The notes: generated by a model from the sequence alone, not told the origin. DNA of 64,000 bases from Thermomonas alba (GCF_022419205.1 NZ_JAJOZU010000005.1:91585-155584); one strand, 5' to 3'; numbered from the stretch's first letter, positions 21,640 through 41,889 are shown. Translations and numbers: made by a program.

Positions 21640-21945
21640 TTACCAGCTAGCCTTGCGCAGCCCCGGAACGTCGCCACGCATGGTGGCCTCGCGCAGCTTG
21701 TTGCGGCCCAGGCCGAACTTGCTGTAGACGGCGCGCGGACGACCGCTCAGGACACAGCGGGTGGTCTGTCGGCATGGCGAGGAATCGCGCGGCAACTTCT
21801 GCAGCTTGATGGAAGCCGCCATCTTCTCCTCGTAAGACGCCTCCTGGCTGGAGAGAATCTTCTTCAGCGCCTCGCGCTTGGCGGCATGCTGCTTGGCCAG
21901 CTTGGCGCGCTTGGCCTCGCGGTTGATCATGGAAGTCTTGGCCAT
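21640..21945 (-). CDS. rpsN: 30S ribosomal protein S14 (zinc-independent form)
   Basis: A 101-residue S14 in the head of the small subunit. The length and the lack of a CxxC...CxxC zinc ribbon mark it as the long C-minus form, as in E. coli, rather than the 61-residue zinc form. [12 protein letters not shown] and [19 protein letters not shown] are the conserved C-terminal portion. It is 9 bases after rplE. Confidence 0.96.
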   Translation of the reverse strand: MAKTSMINREAKRAKLAKQHAAKREALKKILSSQEASYEEKMAASIKLQKLPRDSSPCRQTTRCVLSGRPRAVYSKFGLGRNKLREATMRGDVPGLRKASW

Positions 21946-21954
21946 GACGTGTCC

Positions 21955-22497
21955 TTAATTGCGGAACGGGAAGCGGAAGGCCTCGAGCAGGGCCTTGGCC
22001 TCGGCATCGGTCTTCGCAGTCGTGGTGATCGCGATGTCCATGCCGCGCATCGCATCGACGGAGTCGAAATCGATCTCCGGGAAGATGATCTGCTCCTTCA
22101 CGCCCATGTTGTAGTTGCCGCGACCATCGAACGAACGGCCGGAGACACCACGGAAATCGCGCACCCGCGGCAACGCGATGTTGATCAGGCGATCGAGGAA
22201 CTCGTACATGTGCGCGCGGCGCAGGGTCACCTTGCAGCCGATCGGCCAGCCGTCACGGATCTTGAACGAGGCAACCGAAATGCGGGATTTGGTCACCACC
22301 GGCTTCTGGCCGGCGATCTTGGCCATGTCGGCCACCGCATTCTCCAGCACTTTCTTGTTGGTGGCAGCCTCGCCCACGCCCATGTTGAGCGTGATCTTGA
22401 CGAGCTTGGGGACTTCCATCGGATTGGTGTAGCCGAACTGCTTCATCAGCTTCGGCACCACTTCGTCCTTGTAAAACTTCTCGAGTCGGGTGGTCAT
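21955..22497 (-). CDS. rplE: 50S ribosomal protein L5
   Basis: A 180-residue L5 that binds 5S rRNA and contacts P-site tRNA and S13. It starts [18 protein letters not shown] and contains [14 protein letters not shown] and [21 protein letters not shown], all signatures. The ATG at 22497 lies one base after the rplX stop, so the two are translationally coupled; a longer reading frame that enters rplX is rejected. Confidence 0.97.
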   Translation of the reverse strand: MTTRLEKFYKDEVVPKLMKQFGYTNPMEVPKLVKITLNMGVGEAATNKKVLENAVADMAKIAGQKPVVTKSRISVASFKIRDGWPIGCKVTLRRAHMYEFLDRLINIALPRVRDFRGVSGRSFDGRGNYNMGVKEQIIFPEIDFDSVDAMRGMDIAITTTAKTDAEAKALLEAFRFPFRN

Positions 22498-22498
22498 G

Positions 22499-22813
22499 TC
22501 AGATGGCCTCGCCGCTGGAGCGGAACACGCGGATACGCTTTCCATTCTCCAGCACCTTGGTGGCAACGCGCTCGCCCTTGCCCGTCGCCGGGTTGTAGAG
22601 CATCACGTTGGAAATGTGGATCGACGCCTCGCGCTCGACCACGCCGCCGGGCTGCCCGGTCTGCGGGTTGGGCTTGGTATGGCGCTTGACCAGGTTCAGA
22701 TTGGCGACATACACGCGATCACCTACCACGCGCAGGACTTCGCCAGTCTGGCCCTTGATCTTCTTGTTGCCGGTGATGACGATCACCTGATCGCCCTTGC
22801 GGATACGGTTCAT
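22499..22813 (-). CDS. rplX: 50S ribosomal protein L24
   Basis: A 104-residue L24, an assembly-initiator protein of the large subunit. The KOW motif [23 protein letters not shown] is at the N-terminus, followed by [18 protein letters not shown]. It lies 17 bases after rplN and one base before rplE in the spc operon. Confidence 0.97.
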   Translation of the reverse strand: MNRIRKGDQVIVITGNKKIKGQTGEVLRVVGDRVYVANLNLVKRHTKPNPQTGQPGGVVEREASIHISNVMLYNPATGKGERVATKVLENGKRIRVFRSSGEAI

Positions 22814-22830
22814 GTTCTTGCTTCCTCCGC

Positions 22831-23199
22831 TCAGAGCACTTCAGGCGCCAGCGAGACGATCTTCATGAACTTCTCGGTACGAAGTTCGCGAGTCACGGGC
22901 CCAAAGATGCGGGTACCGATCGGCTCATGCTTGTTGTTCAGCAGCACCGCCGCATTGCCGTCGAAGCGGATCAGCGAACCGTCGGGACGACGCACGCCCT
23001 TGCGGGTGCGCACCACCACGGCGTTGTACACGTCACCCTTCTTCACCTTGCCGCGCGGGATGGCTTCCTTCACCGACACCTTGATGATGTCACCGATGCC
23101 GGCATAGCGACGCTTGGAGCCGCCCAGCACCTTGATGCACATCAGTTCCTTGGCACCCGAGTTGTCGGCAACGTCGAGAAAGCTCTGCATCTGGATCAT
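22831..23199 (-). CDS. rplN: 50S ribosomal protein L14
   Basis: A 122-residue L14, which forms an intersubunit bridge and is the target of silencing factor RsfS. It starts [21 protein letters not shown] and contains [21 protein letters not shown]. The ATG at 23199 is supported by a GGAGA sequence upstream and the family length. It is the first gene of the spc operon, 16 bases after rpsQ. Confidence 0.97.
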   Translation of the reverse strand: MIQMQSFLDVADNSGAKELMCIKVLGGSKRRYAGIGDIIKVSVKEAIPRGKVKKGDVYNAVVVRTRKGVRRPDGSLIRFDGNAAVLLNNKHEPIGTRIFGPVTRELRTEKFMKIVSLAPEVL

Positions 23200-23215
23200 G
23201 GCTTGTCTCTCCTGC

Positions 23216-23479
23216 TTACTCGGAGGCGCGGGTGATGATCTCCACCACGCGCCAGTTCTTGGTCTTGGACAGCGGTGCACATTCGGCCACGCGCACGAAA
23301 TCACCTTCGTTGCACGCATTGTCGGCATCATGTGCATGCAGCTTGGTCGAACGGCGGATGTACTTGCCGTACAGCGCATGCTTGACCTGGCGCTCGACGA
23401 GCACCGTCACGGTCTTGTCCATCTTGTTGCTGATCACACGCCCTTCGACCGTGTGCAGCTTCTTGGTTTGTTCGGTCAT
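23216..23479 (-). CDS. rpsQ: 30S ribosomal protein S17
   Basis: An 87-residue S17, an early-binding small-subunit protein with an OB fold. [44 protein letters not shown] is family-typical. It lies 12 bases after rpmC and ends the S10 operon part of the block. Confidence 0.97.
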   Translation of the reverse strand: MTEQTKKLHTVEGRVISNKMDKTVTVLVERQVKHALYGKYIRRSTKLHAHDADNACNEGDFVRVAECAPLSKTKNWRVVEIITRASE

Positions 23480-23491
23480 GGCGGCCGTTCC

Positions 23492-23683
23492 TTACTTCAT
23501 CTGGCCAAGCAGCGTGTTGACGCGAGCGATCTCGCGGCGCACGCGGCGGGGCTCATGGATCTTGGACGGAGGCAGCTGGCCGGTGGCCTTCTGCATGCGC
23601 AGCGCAAAACGCTCCTTGTGCAGCTCAGCCAGGTGGGCCTTCAGTTCGTCCGCCGACTTTTGACGCAGTTGCTTGAGTTCCAT
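23492..23683 (-). CDS. rpmC: 50S ribosomal protein L29
   Basis: A 63-residue L29, a two-helix protein at the tunnel exit near the SRP and trigger factor docking site. It starts [14 protein letters not shown] and contains [15 protein letters not shown]. Its start codon overlaps the rplP stop by one base (TGATG), which indicates coupled translation. Confidence 0.97.
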   Translation of the reverse strand: MELKQLRQKSADELKAHLAELHKERFALRMQKATGQLPPSKIHEPRRVRREIARVNTLLGQMK

Positions 23684-24096
23684 CAGCGCACCGTCCGGGT
23701 CACGAATTGAGTGGTGACCGAGAGCTTGGCCGCGGCCAGGCGGAACGCTTCGCGCGCCACCTCTTCGCTCACGCCCTCGATTTCATAGATCATGCGACCG
23801 GGCTGCACCAGCGCCACCCAGTACTCCACATTGCCCTTACCGGCGCCCATGCGGACCTCGATCGGCTTCTTGGTGATCGGCTTGTCAGGAAACACCCGAA
23901 TCCACATCTTGCCGCCGCGCTTGACGTAGCGGCTGATGGAACGGCGGGCGGCCTCGATCTGACGCGCCGTGAGCTGCCCGTGGGAAGTTGCGCGCAGGCC
24001 ATACTCACCGAAGCTGACGGCGTTTCCGCTCCAGCTCAGGCCCTCGTTACGGCCCTTGTGGACCTTGCGGTATTTGGTTCGCTTGGGTTGCAGCAT
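23683..24096 (-). CDS. rplP: 50S ribosomal protein L16
   Basis: A 137-residue L16, which organises the A-site region of the large subunit. It starts [17 protein letters not shown] and has the GMGKGKG-like loop as [14 protein letters not shown] near residue 80, where the universally conserved Arg is hydroxylated in some bacteria. It overlaps rpmC by one base and lies 3 bases after rpsC. Confidence 0.97.
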   Translation of the reverse strand: MLQPKRTKYRKVHKGRNEGLSWSGNAVSFGEYGLRATSHGQLTARQIEAARRSISRYVKRGGKMWIRVFPDKPITKKPIEVRMGAGKGNVEYWVALVQPGRMIYEIEGVSEEVAREAFRLAAAKLSVTTQFVTRTVR

Positions 24097-24099
24097 GGT

Positions 24100-24858
24100 T
24101 TATTCCCTCGCTTCGCCGCGCTCGGCGCGGTCGCCACGGTCGCGACGCGGGCCACGTGGACGCTCGCGATCACCGCGATCGCTACGCGGCGCCGGGCCGT
24201 CGTCCTGCTTTTCCTGACCAATCTGGCTGAAATCGAAGATCTCGCCCTTGTAGATCCACACCTTGACGCCAATCACGCCATAAGTGGTCTTCGCCTCGGC
24301 AAAGCCGTAGTCGATGTCGGCGCGCAAGGTGTGCAGCGGCACGCGACCTTCGCGGTACCACTCCGAGCGCGCGATCTCGGCGCCGTTCAAGCGGCCGGCC
24401 ACATTGACCTTGATGCCCAACGCGCCCAGACGCATGGCATTGCCGACCGCACGCTTCATCGCGCGACGGAACATGATGCGACGCTCCAGCTGCTGCGCGA
24501 TGGACTCAGCCACCAGCTGCGCATCGAGCTCAGGCTTACGCACCTCGGTGACATTGATGTGCGCCGGCACGCCGAGCACGTCGGAGACTTCCTTGCGCAG
24601 CTTCTCGATATCCTCGCCACGCTTGCCGATCACCAAGCCCGGTCGAGCCGTATGGATGGTGACACGCGCATTATTGGCCGGACGCTCGATCAGGATCTTG
24701 CTGATCCCCGCCTGCGCCAGCTTCTTGCGCAGCATGTCGCGGACCTTGAGGTCGCCCGCGAGAAACTCTGCAAACTGCTTCTTGCCGGCGTACCACTTGG
24801 AGTTCCAGTCCTTGGCGATGCCCAGGCGGATGCCGATCGGATTGACTTTGTGACCCAT
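24100..24858 (-). CDS. rpsC: 30S ribosomal protein S3
   Basis: A 252-residue S3 at the mRNA entry pore. It starts [18 protein letters not shown] and has the KH domain (about 38-107) with [15 protein letters not shown]. Residues after about 215 form an Arg/Asp/Glu-rich tail with repeated RGDR units, longer than in E. coli S3 (233 residues). It is 2 bases after rplV. The tail is probably disordered and may contact RNA. Confidence 0.97.
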   Translation of the reverse strand: MGHKVNPIGIRLGIAKDWNSKWYAGKKQFAEFLAGDLKVRDMLRKKLAQAGISKILIERPANNARVTIHTARPGLVIGKRGEDIEKLRKEVSDVLGVPAHINVTEVRKPELDAQLVAESIAQQLERRIMFRRAMKRAVGNAMRLGALGIKVNVAGRLNGAEIARSEWYREGRVPLHTLRADIDYGFAEAKTTYGVIGVKVWIYKGEIFDFSQIGQEKQDDGPAPRSDRGDRERPRGPRRDRGDRAERGEARE

Positions 24859-24860
24859 GA

Positions 24861-25196
24861 TTAGTTGCCCTCGCCCACGACCACGGTGATGTGGCTGGTG
24901 CGCTTGGTGATGCGCGTGCCACGGCCCTTTGCACGCGCCATGAAGCGCTTCAACGCGGGACCTTCATCGACCATGATGGCCTTGATCTTCAGTGCGTCCG
25001 CATCTGCACCTGCATTGTTCTCGGCGTTGGAGGCGGCGGAAAACACGACCTTGTAGATCATGCCTGCCGCCTTCTTGTCGGAGAACTTCAGCAGGTCGAG
25101 CGCGCGCGCCACGGGCAGACCACGCACCTGATCCGCGACCAGACGGGCCTTCTGCGGGGAGATGCGCGCGGTGCGCAGGATTGCCTTCGCTTCCAT
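24861..25196 (-). CDS. rplV: 50S ribosomal protein L22
   Basis: A 111-residue L22 whose beta hairpin lines the exit tunnel at the macrolide site. The hairpin lies in the C-terminal [21 protein letters not shown] region. Of three in-frame starts, the ATG at 25196 ([15 protein letters not shown]) is chosen because AAGGAG is spaced 6 bases before it and would touch the next upstream ATG. Confidence 0.97.
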   Translation of the reverse strand: MEAKAILRTARISPQKARLVADQVRGLPVARALDLLKFSDKKAAGMIYKVVFSAASNAENNAGADADALKIKAIMVDEGPALKRFMARAKGRGTRITKRTSHITVVVGEGN

Positions 25197-25206
25197 CGTC
25201 ATCTCC

Positions 25207-25473
25207 TTACTTCGACTTCTTATCGCCGCCATGACCCTTGAACGTGCGGGTCACGGCGAACTCACCAAGCTTGTGGCCGACCATGTTTTCATTGATCAGC
25301 ACCGGGACATGGTTTTTGCCGTTGTGCACGGCGATGGTCAACCCGATCATTTCCGGCAGGATCGTCGAGCGACGCGACCAGGTCTTGATCGGCTTCTTGT
25401 TGCTGCCCGCAGCTTCCACCTTTTTCAGCAGGTGATGGTCGATGAACGGGCCTTTTTTGAGTGAACGTGCCAT
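25207..25473 (-). CDS. rpsS: 30S ribosomal protein S19
   Basis: An 88-residue S19 in the head of the small subunit, partner of S13. It starts [19 protein letters not shown] and contains [18 protein letters not shown] and [16 protein letters not shown]. It is 6 bases after rplB and 10 before rplV in the S10 operon. Confidence 0.97.
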   Translation of the reverse strand: MARSLKKGPFIDHHLLKKVEAAGSNKKPIKTWSRRSTILPEMIGLTIAVHNGKNHVPVLINENMVGHKLGEFAVTRTFKGHGGDKKSK

Positions 25474-25479
25474 TGCCGA

Positions 25480-26307
25480 TTAACTCCTGCGGTCGCGCAC
25501 GATGAACTGCTGGGTGCGCTTGTTCTTGCGGGTCTTGTAGCCCTTGGTCGGCACGCCCCACGGCGTGACCGGATGCGGGTTGCCCTGACCGGCCTTACCC
25601 TCACCACCACCATGCGGGTGATCGACCGGGTTCATGGCCGCGCCGCGAACGGTCGGGCGCACGCCGCGCCAGCGCTTGGCACCCGCCTTGCCCAGCTTCT
25701 CCAGGCCATGCTCGTCGTTACCTACCTCACCAATGGTGGCGCGGCATTCGGCCGGCACCTTGCGCATCTCGCCGGAGCGCAGACGCAGAGTGGCATACAC
25801 ACCCTCGCGCGCCACCAGCTGCACGCCAGCACCAGCCGCGCGGGCGAGCTGGGCACCCTTGCCCGGCTTCATCTCCACGCAGTGCACGGTGGAGCCGACC
25901 GGGATGTTGCGCAGCGGAAGCGCATTGCCAGGCTTGATCGGCACATCGCGGCCGGACATCACCTGGTCGCCCGCCTTCAACCCCTTCGGCGCGATGATGT
26001 AGCGACGCTCACCGTCGGCATAGCACAGCAGCGCGATGTGCGCAGTCCGATTGGGATCGTACTCGATGCGCTCGACGCGCGCCGGAATACCTTCCTTGTC
26101 GCGCTTGAAGTCGATGATGCGGTAGTGGTGCTTGTGACCACCGCCGATATGGCGGGTGGTGATGCGACCATGGTGGTTGCGTCCACCGGTCTTGGTCTGC
26201 TTTTCCACCAGCGCGGCGTATGGCGCCCCCTTATGCAGATCGGGCGTCACCACGCGAACCGCGCTGCGGCGGCCGGCAGAGGTGGGCTTGAATGTCATCA
26301 GTGCCAT
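25480..26307 (-). CDS. rplB: 50S ribosomal protein L2
   Basis: A 275-residue L2, required for subunit association and peptidyl-transferase centre assembly. It starts [17 protein letters not shown] and carries [18 protein letters not shown] near 50 and the conserved histidine region [14 protein letters not shown] near 225-238. It lies 11 bases after rplW. Confidence 0.98.
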   Translation of the reverse strand: MALMTFKPTSAGRRSAVRVVTPDLHKGAPYAALVEKQTKTGGRNHHGRITTRHIGGGHKHHYRIIDFKRDKEGIPARVERIEYDPNRTAHIALLCYADGERRYIIAPKGLKAGDQVMSGRDVPIKPGNALPLRNIPVGSTVHCVEMKPGKGAQLARAAGAGVQLVAREGVYATLRLRSGEMRKVPAECRATIGEVGNDEHGLEKLGKAGAKRWRGVRPTVRGAAMNPVDHPHGGGEGKAGQGNPHPVTPWGVPTKGYKTRKNKRTQQFIVRDRRS

Positions 26308-26318
26308 GGACTTGCTCC

Positions 26319-26615
26319 TCAGGCCGAGACGGTCATGACGTCGATCGCCTGACCTTCGGCCAGGGTGACATATGCCTTGCGCCAGTCGCCGCGGCGCCCC
26401 TGGCGGAACTTGAAGGACTTGGACTTACCCTTCACGTTCACCACGTTCACTGCCTCGACCTTGACGTCGAAAATCTTCTCGACCGCAGCCTTCACGTCGG
26501 CCTTGGTCGCGGTCTTGGCGACCTCGAAGACGTATTGATTGGAGACCTCCTGCAGGCGCGCGGTCTTTTCGGACACGCGCGGCGCACGGATCACTTCGTA
26601 CAGATTGGCGCTCAT
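26319..26615 (-). CDS. rplW: 50S ribosomal protein L23
   Basis: A 98-residue L23, the exit-tunnel docking site for trigger factor and SRP. The start [18 protein letters not shown] and the [21 protein letters not shown] loop are typical. The ATG at 26615 overlaps the rplD stop as ATGA, so the upstream in-frame start three codons earlier is not used. Confidence 0.97.
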   Translation of the reverse strand: MSANLYEVIRAPRVSEKTARLQEVSNQYVFEVAKTATKADVKAAVEKIFDVKVEAVNVVNVKGKSKSFKFRQGRRGDWRKAYVTLAEGQAIDVMTVSA

Positions 26616-27214
26616 GCCAGCCACTCCTCGATCTTCTTCACCGCATCGGTGGTGACCACCACGGTGTCGGCACTCACCAGCGTGACCGGATCCAGCCCCT
26701 GCACGTCGCGCACCTGCACGTACGGCAGGTTGCGAGCGGAGAGGTAGAGATTGTCGCTCGCATCCTCAGTCACGATCAGCGGACGCTGGCCAACCTTCAG
26801 CTCGGCCAACTTGGCGACCAAGCCCTTGGTCTTCGGCGCATCCACATCGAAGGCCTCCACTACCGTGATGCGGCCCTGACGATTGAGCTCGGACAGAATC
26901 GTCGCGATCGCCGCACGGTACATCTTGCGGTTCACTTTCTGCGCGAAGCTGCGCGGCTTGGCCGCAAAGGTGACGCCGCCGCCAACGAAGATCGGCGCGG
27001 TCAGGGCGCCATGACGGGCGCCGCCGCCCTTCTGCCGCTTCGACTTCTTGGTGGTGCCGTTGACTTCCGAACGGGTCTTCTGCGCCTTGGTGCCGGCGCG
27101 CGCCGCGTTGCGGTAAGCGACGACGACCTGATGCACCAGATCTTCATTGAAGGCCCGACCGAACACGGCGTCGGACACGGCGAGCGTGCTGCCGCCATTG
27201 ATATTCAGTTCCAT
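26612..27214 (-). CDS. rplD: 50S ribosomal protein L4
   Basis: A 200-residue L4, a tunnel-lining protein that in E. coli also represses the S10 operon through the rpsJ leader. The tunnel loop with [23 protein letters not shown] (about 45-68) is intact. It sits 2 bases after rplC and overlaps rplW by four bases. Whether it regulates the long leader found here is unknown. Confidence 0.97.
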   Translation of the reverse strand: MELNINGGSTLAVSDAVFGRAFNEDLVHQVVVAYRNAARAGTKAQKTRSEVNGTTKKSKRQKGGGARHGALTAPIFVGGGVTFAAKPRSFAQKVNRKMYRAAIATILSELNRQGRITVVEAFDVDAPKTKGLVAKLAELKVGQRPLIVTEDASDNLYLSARNLPYVQVRDVQGLDPVTLVSADTVVVTTDAVKKIEEWLA

Positions 27215-27216
27215 GA

Positions 27217-27873
27217 TCAGACTCCCTTACTGGTCGGGCGCACGATCACATCGCCACCCGGCGCGCCGGGGACTGCGCCACGCACGGCGATCAAACCGCG
27301 CTCGGCGTCCACCTTGACGACCTGGAGGTTTTGAGTGGTCTGGGTGACATGCCCCATGTGACCCGCCATCTTCTTGCCCGGGAACACGCGGCCCGGGGTC
27401 TGGCGCTGACCAATCGAACCCGGCGCACGATGAGACAGCGAGTTACCGTGACTCGCATCACCCATGGTGAAGTTCCAGCGCTTGACAGTCCCCTGGAAGC
27501 CCTTGCCCTTGGTGACGCCCTGGACATCGACCCGCTGACCGACCTGGAAGATATCGGCCTTGATCTCACCCCCCACCTGGAAGTTGCCGATTTGATCGGG
27601 TTCCACGCGCAGCTCCCACAGGCCGCGCCCCGCCTCGACCTTGGCCTTGGCCAAGTGCCCCGCTTCCGGCTTGGTGAGCAGACTGGCGCGCTTGACGCCA
27701 ACGGTCACCTGGACGGCGCTATAGCCATCGGTTTCAACGGTCTTGATCTGGGTGATGCGATTCGGCGTAGCCTCGATCAACGTCACCGGCACGGACTTGC
27801 CATCCTCGGTGAACATGCGGCTCATGCCAGCCTTACGGCCGACGATGCCGAGCGAATACTTCTTCGCGCTCAT
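27217..27873 (-). CDS. rplC: 50S ribosomal protein L3
   Basis: A 218-residue L3 near the peptidyl-transferase centre. It starts [21 protein letters not shown] and holds the long finger with [35 protein letters not shown] (about 130-165). In it, the Gln in the IGQRQTPG motif is the methylation site known in E. coli. It lies 11 bases after rpsJ. Confidence 0.98.
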   Translation of the reverse strand: MSAKKYSLGIVGRKAGMSRMFTEDGKSVPVTLIEATPNRITQIKTVETDGYSAVQVTVGVKRASLLTKPEAGHLAKAKVEAGRGLWELRVEPDQIGNFQVGGEIKADIFQVGQRVDVQGVTKGKGFQGTVKRWNFTMGDASHGNSLSHRAPGSIGQRQTPGRVFPGKKMAGHMGHVTQTTQNLQVVKVDAERGLIAVRGAVPGAPGGDVIVRPTSKGV

Positions 27874-27884
27874 CCGTGGCCTCC

Positions 27885-28196
27885 TCAGGTCAACTTGATC
27901 TGAACGTCGACGCCAGCCGCCAGCTCGAGCTTCATCAGCGCGTCCACGGTCTTGTCATTGGGGTCGACGATGTCGAGCACGCGCTTGTGCGTGCGGGTTT
28001 CGTACTGGTCGCGCGCATCCTTGTCGGTATGCGGCGACACCAGCACGGTGTAGCGCTCGATCTTGGTCGGCAGCGGGATCGGACCGCGCACCTGCGCGCC
28101 AGTCCGCTTGGCCGTCTCGACGATCTCGCTGGCCGAACGGTCGATCAAACGATGATCGAATGCCTTCAGCCGGATGCGAATCTTTTGGTCCGCCAT
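27885..28196 (-). CDS. rpsJ: 30S ribosomal protein S10
   Basis: A 103-residue S10 (NusE) that also works in transcription antitermination with NusB. It starts [19 protein letters not shown] and contains [32 protein letters not shown]. It is the first gene of the S10 operon. Its ribosome binding site GAGG is followed at once by CCTC, which could fold over it as a short hairpin just before the ATG. Confidence 0.98.
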   Translation of the reverse strand: MADQKIRIRLKAFDHRLIDRSASEIVETAKRTGAQVRGPIPLPTKIERYTVLVSPHTDKDARDQYETRTHKRVLDIVDPNDKTVDALMKLELAAGVDVQIKLT

Positions 28197-28479
28197 GGGA
28201 GGAATGCCTCGTATCTAAAGAGCGACAGGCGTGACGGCATTGCATGCGCCACACCCCGTGAATACCGCTGATGATGCCTGCGTCCTGCACGGACCCACTG
28301 GGCCCCAAATATCCGCCAGGCTTTCAATGAACGCGCCGAAAGGCCCCGCCGATATGCCCCGGACAACTTCCGGGACGGACGAGGCTTTGCCACGCGACAT
28401 CTCCCTGTCTGGCGAACACGAAGCGCATCCTGCGCCTCATTTCGCTCCCTCGGCGACTCACACCGCGCGAGGGTCTTGC

Positions 28480-28509
28480 ATTCTAACGGAAGGAGTCAGG
28501 GCTACGCAA
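28480..28509 (-). promoter_or_regulatory. Putative S10 operon promoter
   Basis: On the minus strand TAGAAT at 28485-28480 is preceded by TTGCGT 18 bases upstream. This is a moderate sigma70-like match and would start transcription about 275 bases before rpsJ. The spacer includes half of a 9-bp inverted repeat. Confidence 0.4.
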
Positions 28510-28528
28510 GCCCTGACCCCGTCTTTTT
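28495..28528 (+). terminator. Plus-strand-facing hairpin and T-run
   Basis: A perfect 9-bp stem (GTCAGGGCT/AGCCCTGAC, 5-base loop) is followed on the plus strand by CCCGTCTTTTT. This has the form of an intrinsic terminator for antisense transcription, although no plus-strand gene lies upstream for many kilobases. Confidence 0.45.
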
Positions 28529-28611
28529 GTCAAACCCGTTTGTCAAGCCCGCGTCGACCGGAAGCCACTGAAAGCCCAGTTTCCGGCCAAGCACCACGCG
28601 GATGACGCGCG

Positions 28612-28641
28612 GGCCGCTGCGCGCCGAAGCGCGCACGGCCG
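28612..28641 (-). terminator. UUCG-capped hairpin after tufA
   Basis: TGCGCGC and GCGCGCA form a 7-bp stem closed by UUCG on the minus strand, extended by GGCC/GGCC pairs. It starts 11 bases beyond the tufA stop. A run of U is lacking, so it may stop polymerase weakly or protect the mRNA end. Confidence 0.55.
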
Positions 28642-28651
28642 CTTCTTTGCA

Positions 28652-29842
28652 TTACTTGATGATCTTGGACACCACGCCGGCGCCGACGGTGCGACCGCCC
28701 TCACGGATCGCAAAGCGCAGACCTTCGTCCATCGCCACCGGGTTGATCAGCGTCACCTTCAGCTTCACATTGTCGCCCGGCATCACCATCTCCACACCCT
28801 CCGGCAGCTCCACCGCTCCCGTAATGTCCGTCGTGCGGAAATAGAACTGCGGACGATACCCCTTGAAGAACGGCGTGTGGCGACCACCCTCGTCCTTCGA
28901 CAGCACGTACACCTCCGCCTCGAACTCCGTGTGCGGCGTGATCGTGCCAGGCTTCGCCAGCACCTGCCCGCGCTCCACCTCGTCACGCTTGGTGCCGCGC
29001 AGCAGCAGACCCGCGTTGTCGCCCGCCTGCCCCTGATCCAGCAGCTTGCGGAACATCTCAACGCCCGTCACCGTCGTCTTCTGGGTCGGACGAATGCCCA
29101 CGATCTCGACTTCGTCACCCACCTTGATCGTGCCGCGCTCGATTCGACCCGTCACCACCGTGCCGCGACCCGAAATCGAGAACACATCCTCCACCGGCAT
29201 CAGGAACGGCTTGTCGATCGCACGCTCCGGCAGCGGAATCCAGCTGTCCAGCGCCTCCACCAGCTTGATGATCGACGGCACGCCGATCTCCGACTGATCC
29301 CCCTCCAGCGCCTTCAGCGCCGAACCCTTGATGATCGGCGTCTCATCGCCCGGGAAGTCGTACTTGGAGAGCAGGTCGCGCACCTCCATCTCCACCAGCT
29401 CCAGCAGCTCAGGATCGTCCACCATGTCCGCCTTGTTCAGGTAGACCACGATGTACGGCACGCCCACCTGCCGCGCCAGCAAAATGTGCTCACGCGTCTG
29501 CGGCATCGGACCGTCCGCCGCCGAGCACACCAAAATCGCACCGTCCATCTGCGCCGCACCCGTGATCATGTTCTTCACGTAGTCGGCATGCCCAGGGCAG
29601 TCCACGTGCGCATAGTGACGCGTCGGGCTCTCGTACTCCACGTGCGCCGTCGAAATCGTAATGCCGCGCGCCTTCTCCTCCGGCGCCGCGTCAATCTGAT
29701 CGTACGCCTTGAACTCACCGCCGAAACGCTCCGCGCCAATCTTCGTCAGCGCCGCCGTCAGCGTCGTCTTGCCGTGATCCACGTGGCCAATCGTCCCCAC
29801 GTTCACGTGGGGCTTGGTGCGCTCGAACTTACCCTTTGCCAT
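28652..29842 (-). CDS. tufA: Elongation factor Tu (copy A)
   Basis: A 396-residue EF-Tu that delivers aminoacyl-tRNA to the ribosome. G motifs GHVDHGKTT (18-26), the RGITI switch, DCPGHADY and NKADM are intact, followed by the two beta-barrel domains. The protein is identical to the copy at 45977-47167, and the DNA also appears identical over the full gene. It ends the str operon, 81 bases after fusA. Confidence 0.98.
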   Translation of the reverse strand: MAKGKFERTKPHVNVGTIGHVDHGKTTLTAALTKIGAERFGGEFKAYDQIDAAPEEKARGITISTAHVEYESPTRHYAHVDCPGHADYVKNMITGAAQMDGAILVCSAADGPMPQTREHILLARQVGVPYIVVYLNKADMVDDPELLELVEMEVRDLLSKYDFPGDETPIIKGSALKALEGDQSEIGVPSIIKLVEALDSWIPLPERAIDKPFLMPVEDVFSISGRGTVVTGRIERGTIKVGDEVEIVGIRPTQKTTVTGVEMFRKLLDQGQAGDNAGLLLRGTKRDEVERGQVLAKPGTITPHTEFEAEVYVLSKDEGGRHTPFFKGYRPQFYFRTTDITGAVELPEGVEMVMPGDNVKLKVTLINPVAMDEGLRFAIREGGRTVGAGVVSKIIK

Positions 29843-29843
29843 G
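28652..29843. repeat. Long direct repeat, copy 1 (tuf)
   Basis: This 1192-base stretch appears identical to 45977-47168 on reading through both copies. The match starts exactly at the stop codon and ends one base beyond the start codon, so flanking DNA is unrelated. That is the pattern expected of gene conversion between tuf genes. Confidence 0.9.
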
Positions 29844-29923
29844 GTCTTGAACTCCGCAATCAGAGGTTGGAAATCGGAATACCAGCTCGCGGAACGCTGA
29901 GCGTCCCGCAGCCAGTAGGATAC

Positions 29924-32047
<2,124 letters not shown>

Positions 32048-32081
32048 AGGAGCCTCTCAATGATTTCGGATTTCGGAATGA

Positions 32082-32109
32082 CCGGAGGCCGCCTTGCGGC
32101 GGCTTCCGG
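32082..32109 (-). other. GCAA-capped hairpin between rpsG and fusA
   Basis: A 12-bp stem, CCGGAGGCCGCC/GGCGGCTTCCGG with one wobble position, closes on the minus strand with a GCAA tetraloop. It lies 35 bases before the fusA start. The lack of a U-tract suggests an RNA-level role such as mRNA stability or control of fusA translation. Confidence 0.55.
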
Positions 32110-32183
32110 GGATGCGCGAACCTTGCGGATCGCAACCGGGAGCCAGCGACACAGGGGCGGCCAGCTTCACGGAGCGCCGGCGA

Positions 32184-32651
32184 TTACCAGCGGTAGTGCG
32201 CAAATGCCTTGTTGGCATCCGCCATGCGGTGGGTTTCCTCGCGCTTCTTGATCGCGCCGCCGCGATTCTCGGAAGCATCGATCAATTCACCCGCCAGCTT
32301 GCGAGGCATGCTGTTTTCGCCACGCTTGCGCGCCGACTCGATCACCCAGCGCATCGCCAGCGCCATGCGACGCGAAGCCCGCACTTCCACCGGCACCTGG
32401 TAGGTCGCGCCACCGACACGGCGGGACTTGACCTCGACCGTGGGCGCGACATTCCCAAGCGCCTTCTCGACCAGTTCGAGAGGGTTCGGGTTCTTCTCAC
32501 CGATCACCTCCATCGCGCCATACACGATCTTTTCGGCGACCGACTTCTTGCCGCTCTTCATCACCATATTGATGAAGCGGGCAATGGTTTCACTTCCGTG
32601 CTTCGGATCCGGCAGCACCGAACGCTGCGGAGTATTGCCTTTACGGGACAT
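32184..32651 (-). CDS. rpsG: 30S ribosomal protein S7
   Basis: A 155-residue S7, which nucleates the small-subunit head and in E. coli represses the str operon. The start [21 protein letters not shown] and the [25 protein letters not shown] segment identify it. The ATG at 32651 is preferred over an upstream in-frame start in the rpsL-rpsG gap. It lies 89 bases after rpsL. Confidence 0.97.
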   Translation of the reverse strand: MSRKGNTPQRSVLPDPKHGSETIARFINMVMKSGKKSVAEKIVYGAMEVIGEKNPNPLELVEKALGNVAPTVEVKSRRVGGATYQVPVEVRASRRMALAMRWVIESARKRGENSMPRKLAGELIDASENRGGAIKKREETHRMADANKAFAHYRW

Positions 32652-32740
32652 GTTGCTTCTCTCGTAGAGCGGGCCAGAGCCCACCGTTATGCTGCGTGGT
32701 TGGATCCGTCACCAGCGAATACCGCCAGGACGGCCGCCTA

Positions 32741-33115
32741 TCAGGACTTCGGACGCTTGGCGCCGTACTTCGAGCGCCCCTGCTTGCGCTTGGTGACGCC
32801 AGCAGCATCCAACGCGCCACGCACGGTGTGATAACGCACGCCCGGCAGATCCTTGACGCGCCCACCGCGAATCAGGACCACGCTGTGCTCCTGCAGGTTG
32901 TGACCTTCGCCACCAATGTAGGAAATCACCTCATAGCCATTGGTCAGGCGCACCTTGGCCACCTTACGCAGCGCCGAGTTCGGCTTCTTCGGGGTGGTGG
33001 TGTACACGCGGGTGCAAACGCCACGCCGTTGCGGGCAGTTCGCCAATGCCGGCGAGGCGCTCTTGTATTTTTCCGGACTGCGCGGCTTGCGCACGAGCTG
33101 GTTGATCGTTGCCAT
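32741..33115 (-). CDS. rpsL: 30S ribosomal protein S12
   Basis: A 124-residue S12 at the decoding centre. It starts [12 protein letters not shown] and contains [18 protein letters not shown] and [16 protein letters not shown]. The two lysines where streptomycin-resistance substitutions arise are wild type. It is the first gene of the str operon, with a strong promoter and a leader of about 250 bases. Confidence 0.98.
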   Translation of the reverse strand: MATINQLVRKPRSPEKYKSASPALANCPQRRGVCTRVYTTTPKKPNSALRKVAKVRLTNGYEVISYIGGEGHNLQEHSVVLIRGGRVKDLPGVRYHTVRGALDAAGVTKRKQGRSKYGAKRPKS

Positions 33116-33375
33116 TTCAGGGCTCTATAGACGGGCGCAAGGCCCAGATGGAGACAAACGCAGCCGGATGCTTGCGCACACCGGCCAGCCAAAACAAAAA
33201 CACGGCCAGCGCAAGACCTTGCGGCCAAACGCAGCCATGTCGAAAAACCGCGCCTGCCACATCTGCAGCAGATCGCGATTCATCTGCGATCCCGTCCTTC
33301 CTGGACCCAACACGAGGCGCGTCCTGCGACCTCTTTTGGTGATCTGGATGGCAGTTCGCCATCAAAAGCATTGGG

Positions 33376-33404
33376 ATTATAGGCGTGCAACCTGCGGCTG
33401 ACAA
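33376..33404 (-). promoter_or_regulatory. Strong promoter of the str operon
   Basis: On the minus strand TTGTCA (33404-33399) and a perfect TATAAT (33381-33376) are 17 bases apart, the best sigma70-type promoter in the window. Its -35 begins directly after the rpoC terminator stem, so terminator and promoter share bases. Confidence 0.8.
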
Positions 33405-33432
33405 GCCCCGCCCGGTAGCGACCGGGCGGGGC
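33405..33432 (-). terminator. rpoBC operon terminator
   Basis: A perfect 12-bp stem, GCCCCGCCCGGT/ACCGGGCGGGGC, with a 4-base loop lies 11 bases past the rpoC stop. Only two U residues follow (TTGTC), and these are already part of the -35 box of the next promoter. Confidence 0.75.
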
Positions 33433-33443
33433 TGCGCCGCGAA

Positions 33444-37658
<4,215 letters not shown>

Positions 37659-37728
37659 TGGGATTCTCCGGGTCGGGGGCAATGGGTCCAGCGGGATGGC
37701 GCGGCAAACCGCCGCGCCGTCGCGAAAC

Positions 37729-41889
<4,161 letters not shown>

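Larger units (their letters stand above)
28197..28651 (-). other. 455-base S10 operon leader and tufA 3' region
   Basis: No gene is seen. In transcription order it holds the tufA terminator hairpin (28612-28641), two TTGACA hexamers (28541-28546 and 28528-28533) without good -10 partners, a 9-bp hairpin (28495-28517), a -10 box (28480-28485) and then about 280 bases of leader before rpsJ. The leader length would allow the kind of L4-dependent control known in E. coli, but no specific L4 target is recognised. Confidence 0.6.
33116..33443 (-). other. 328-base rpoC-rpsL spacer with leader
   Basis: No gene is seen. It contains, in transcription order, the rpoC terminator hairpin, a strong promoter and about 250 bases of untranslated leader for rpsL. 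The leader has A-rich patches (for example around 33184-33200) and several short GC stems, but no uORF that I would defend. Confidence 0.6.

Noticed and set aside
28528-28546. Two TTGACA hexamers as the main S10 promoters
   Set aside because: Neither has a recognisable -10 at 16-19 bases. The weaker TTGCGT-TAGAAT pair is reported instead, with low confidence.
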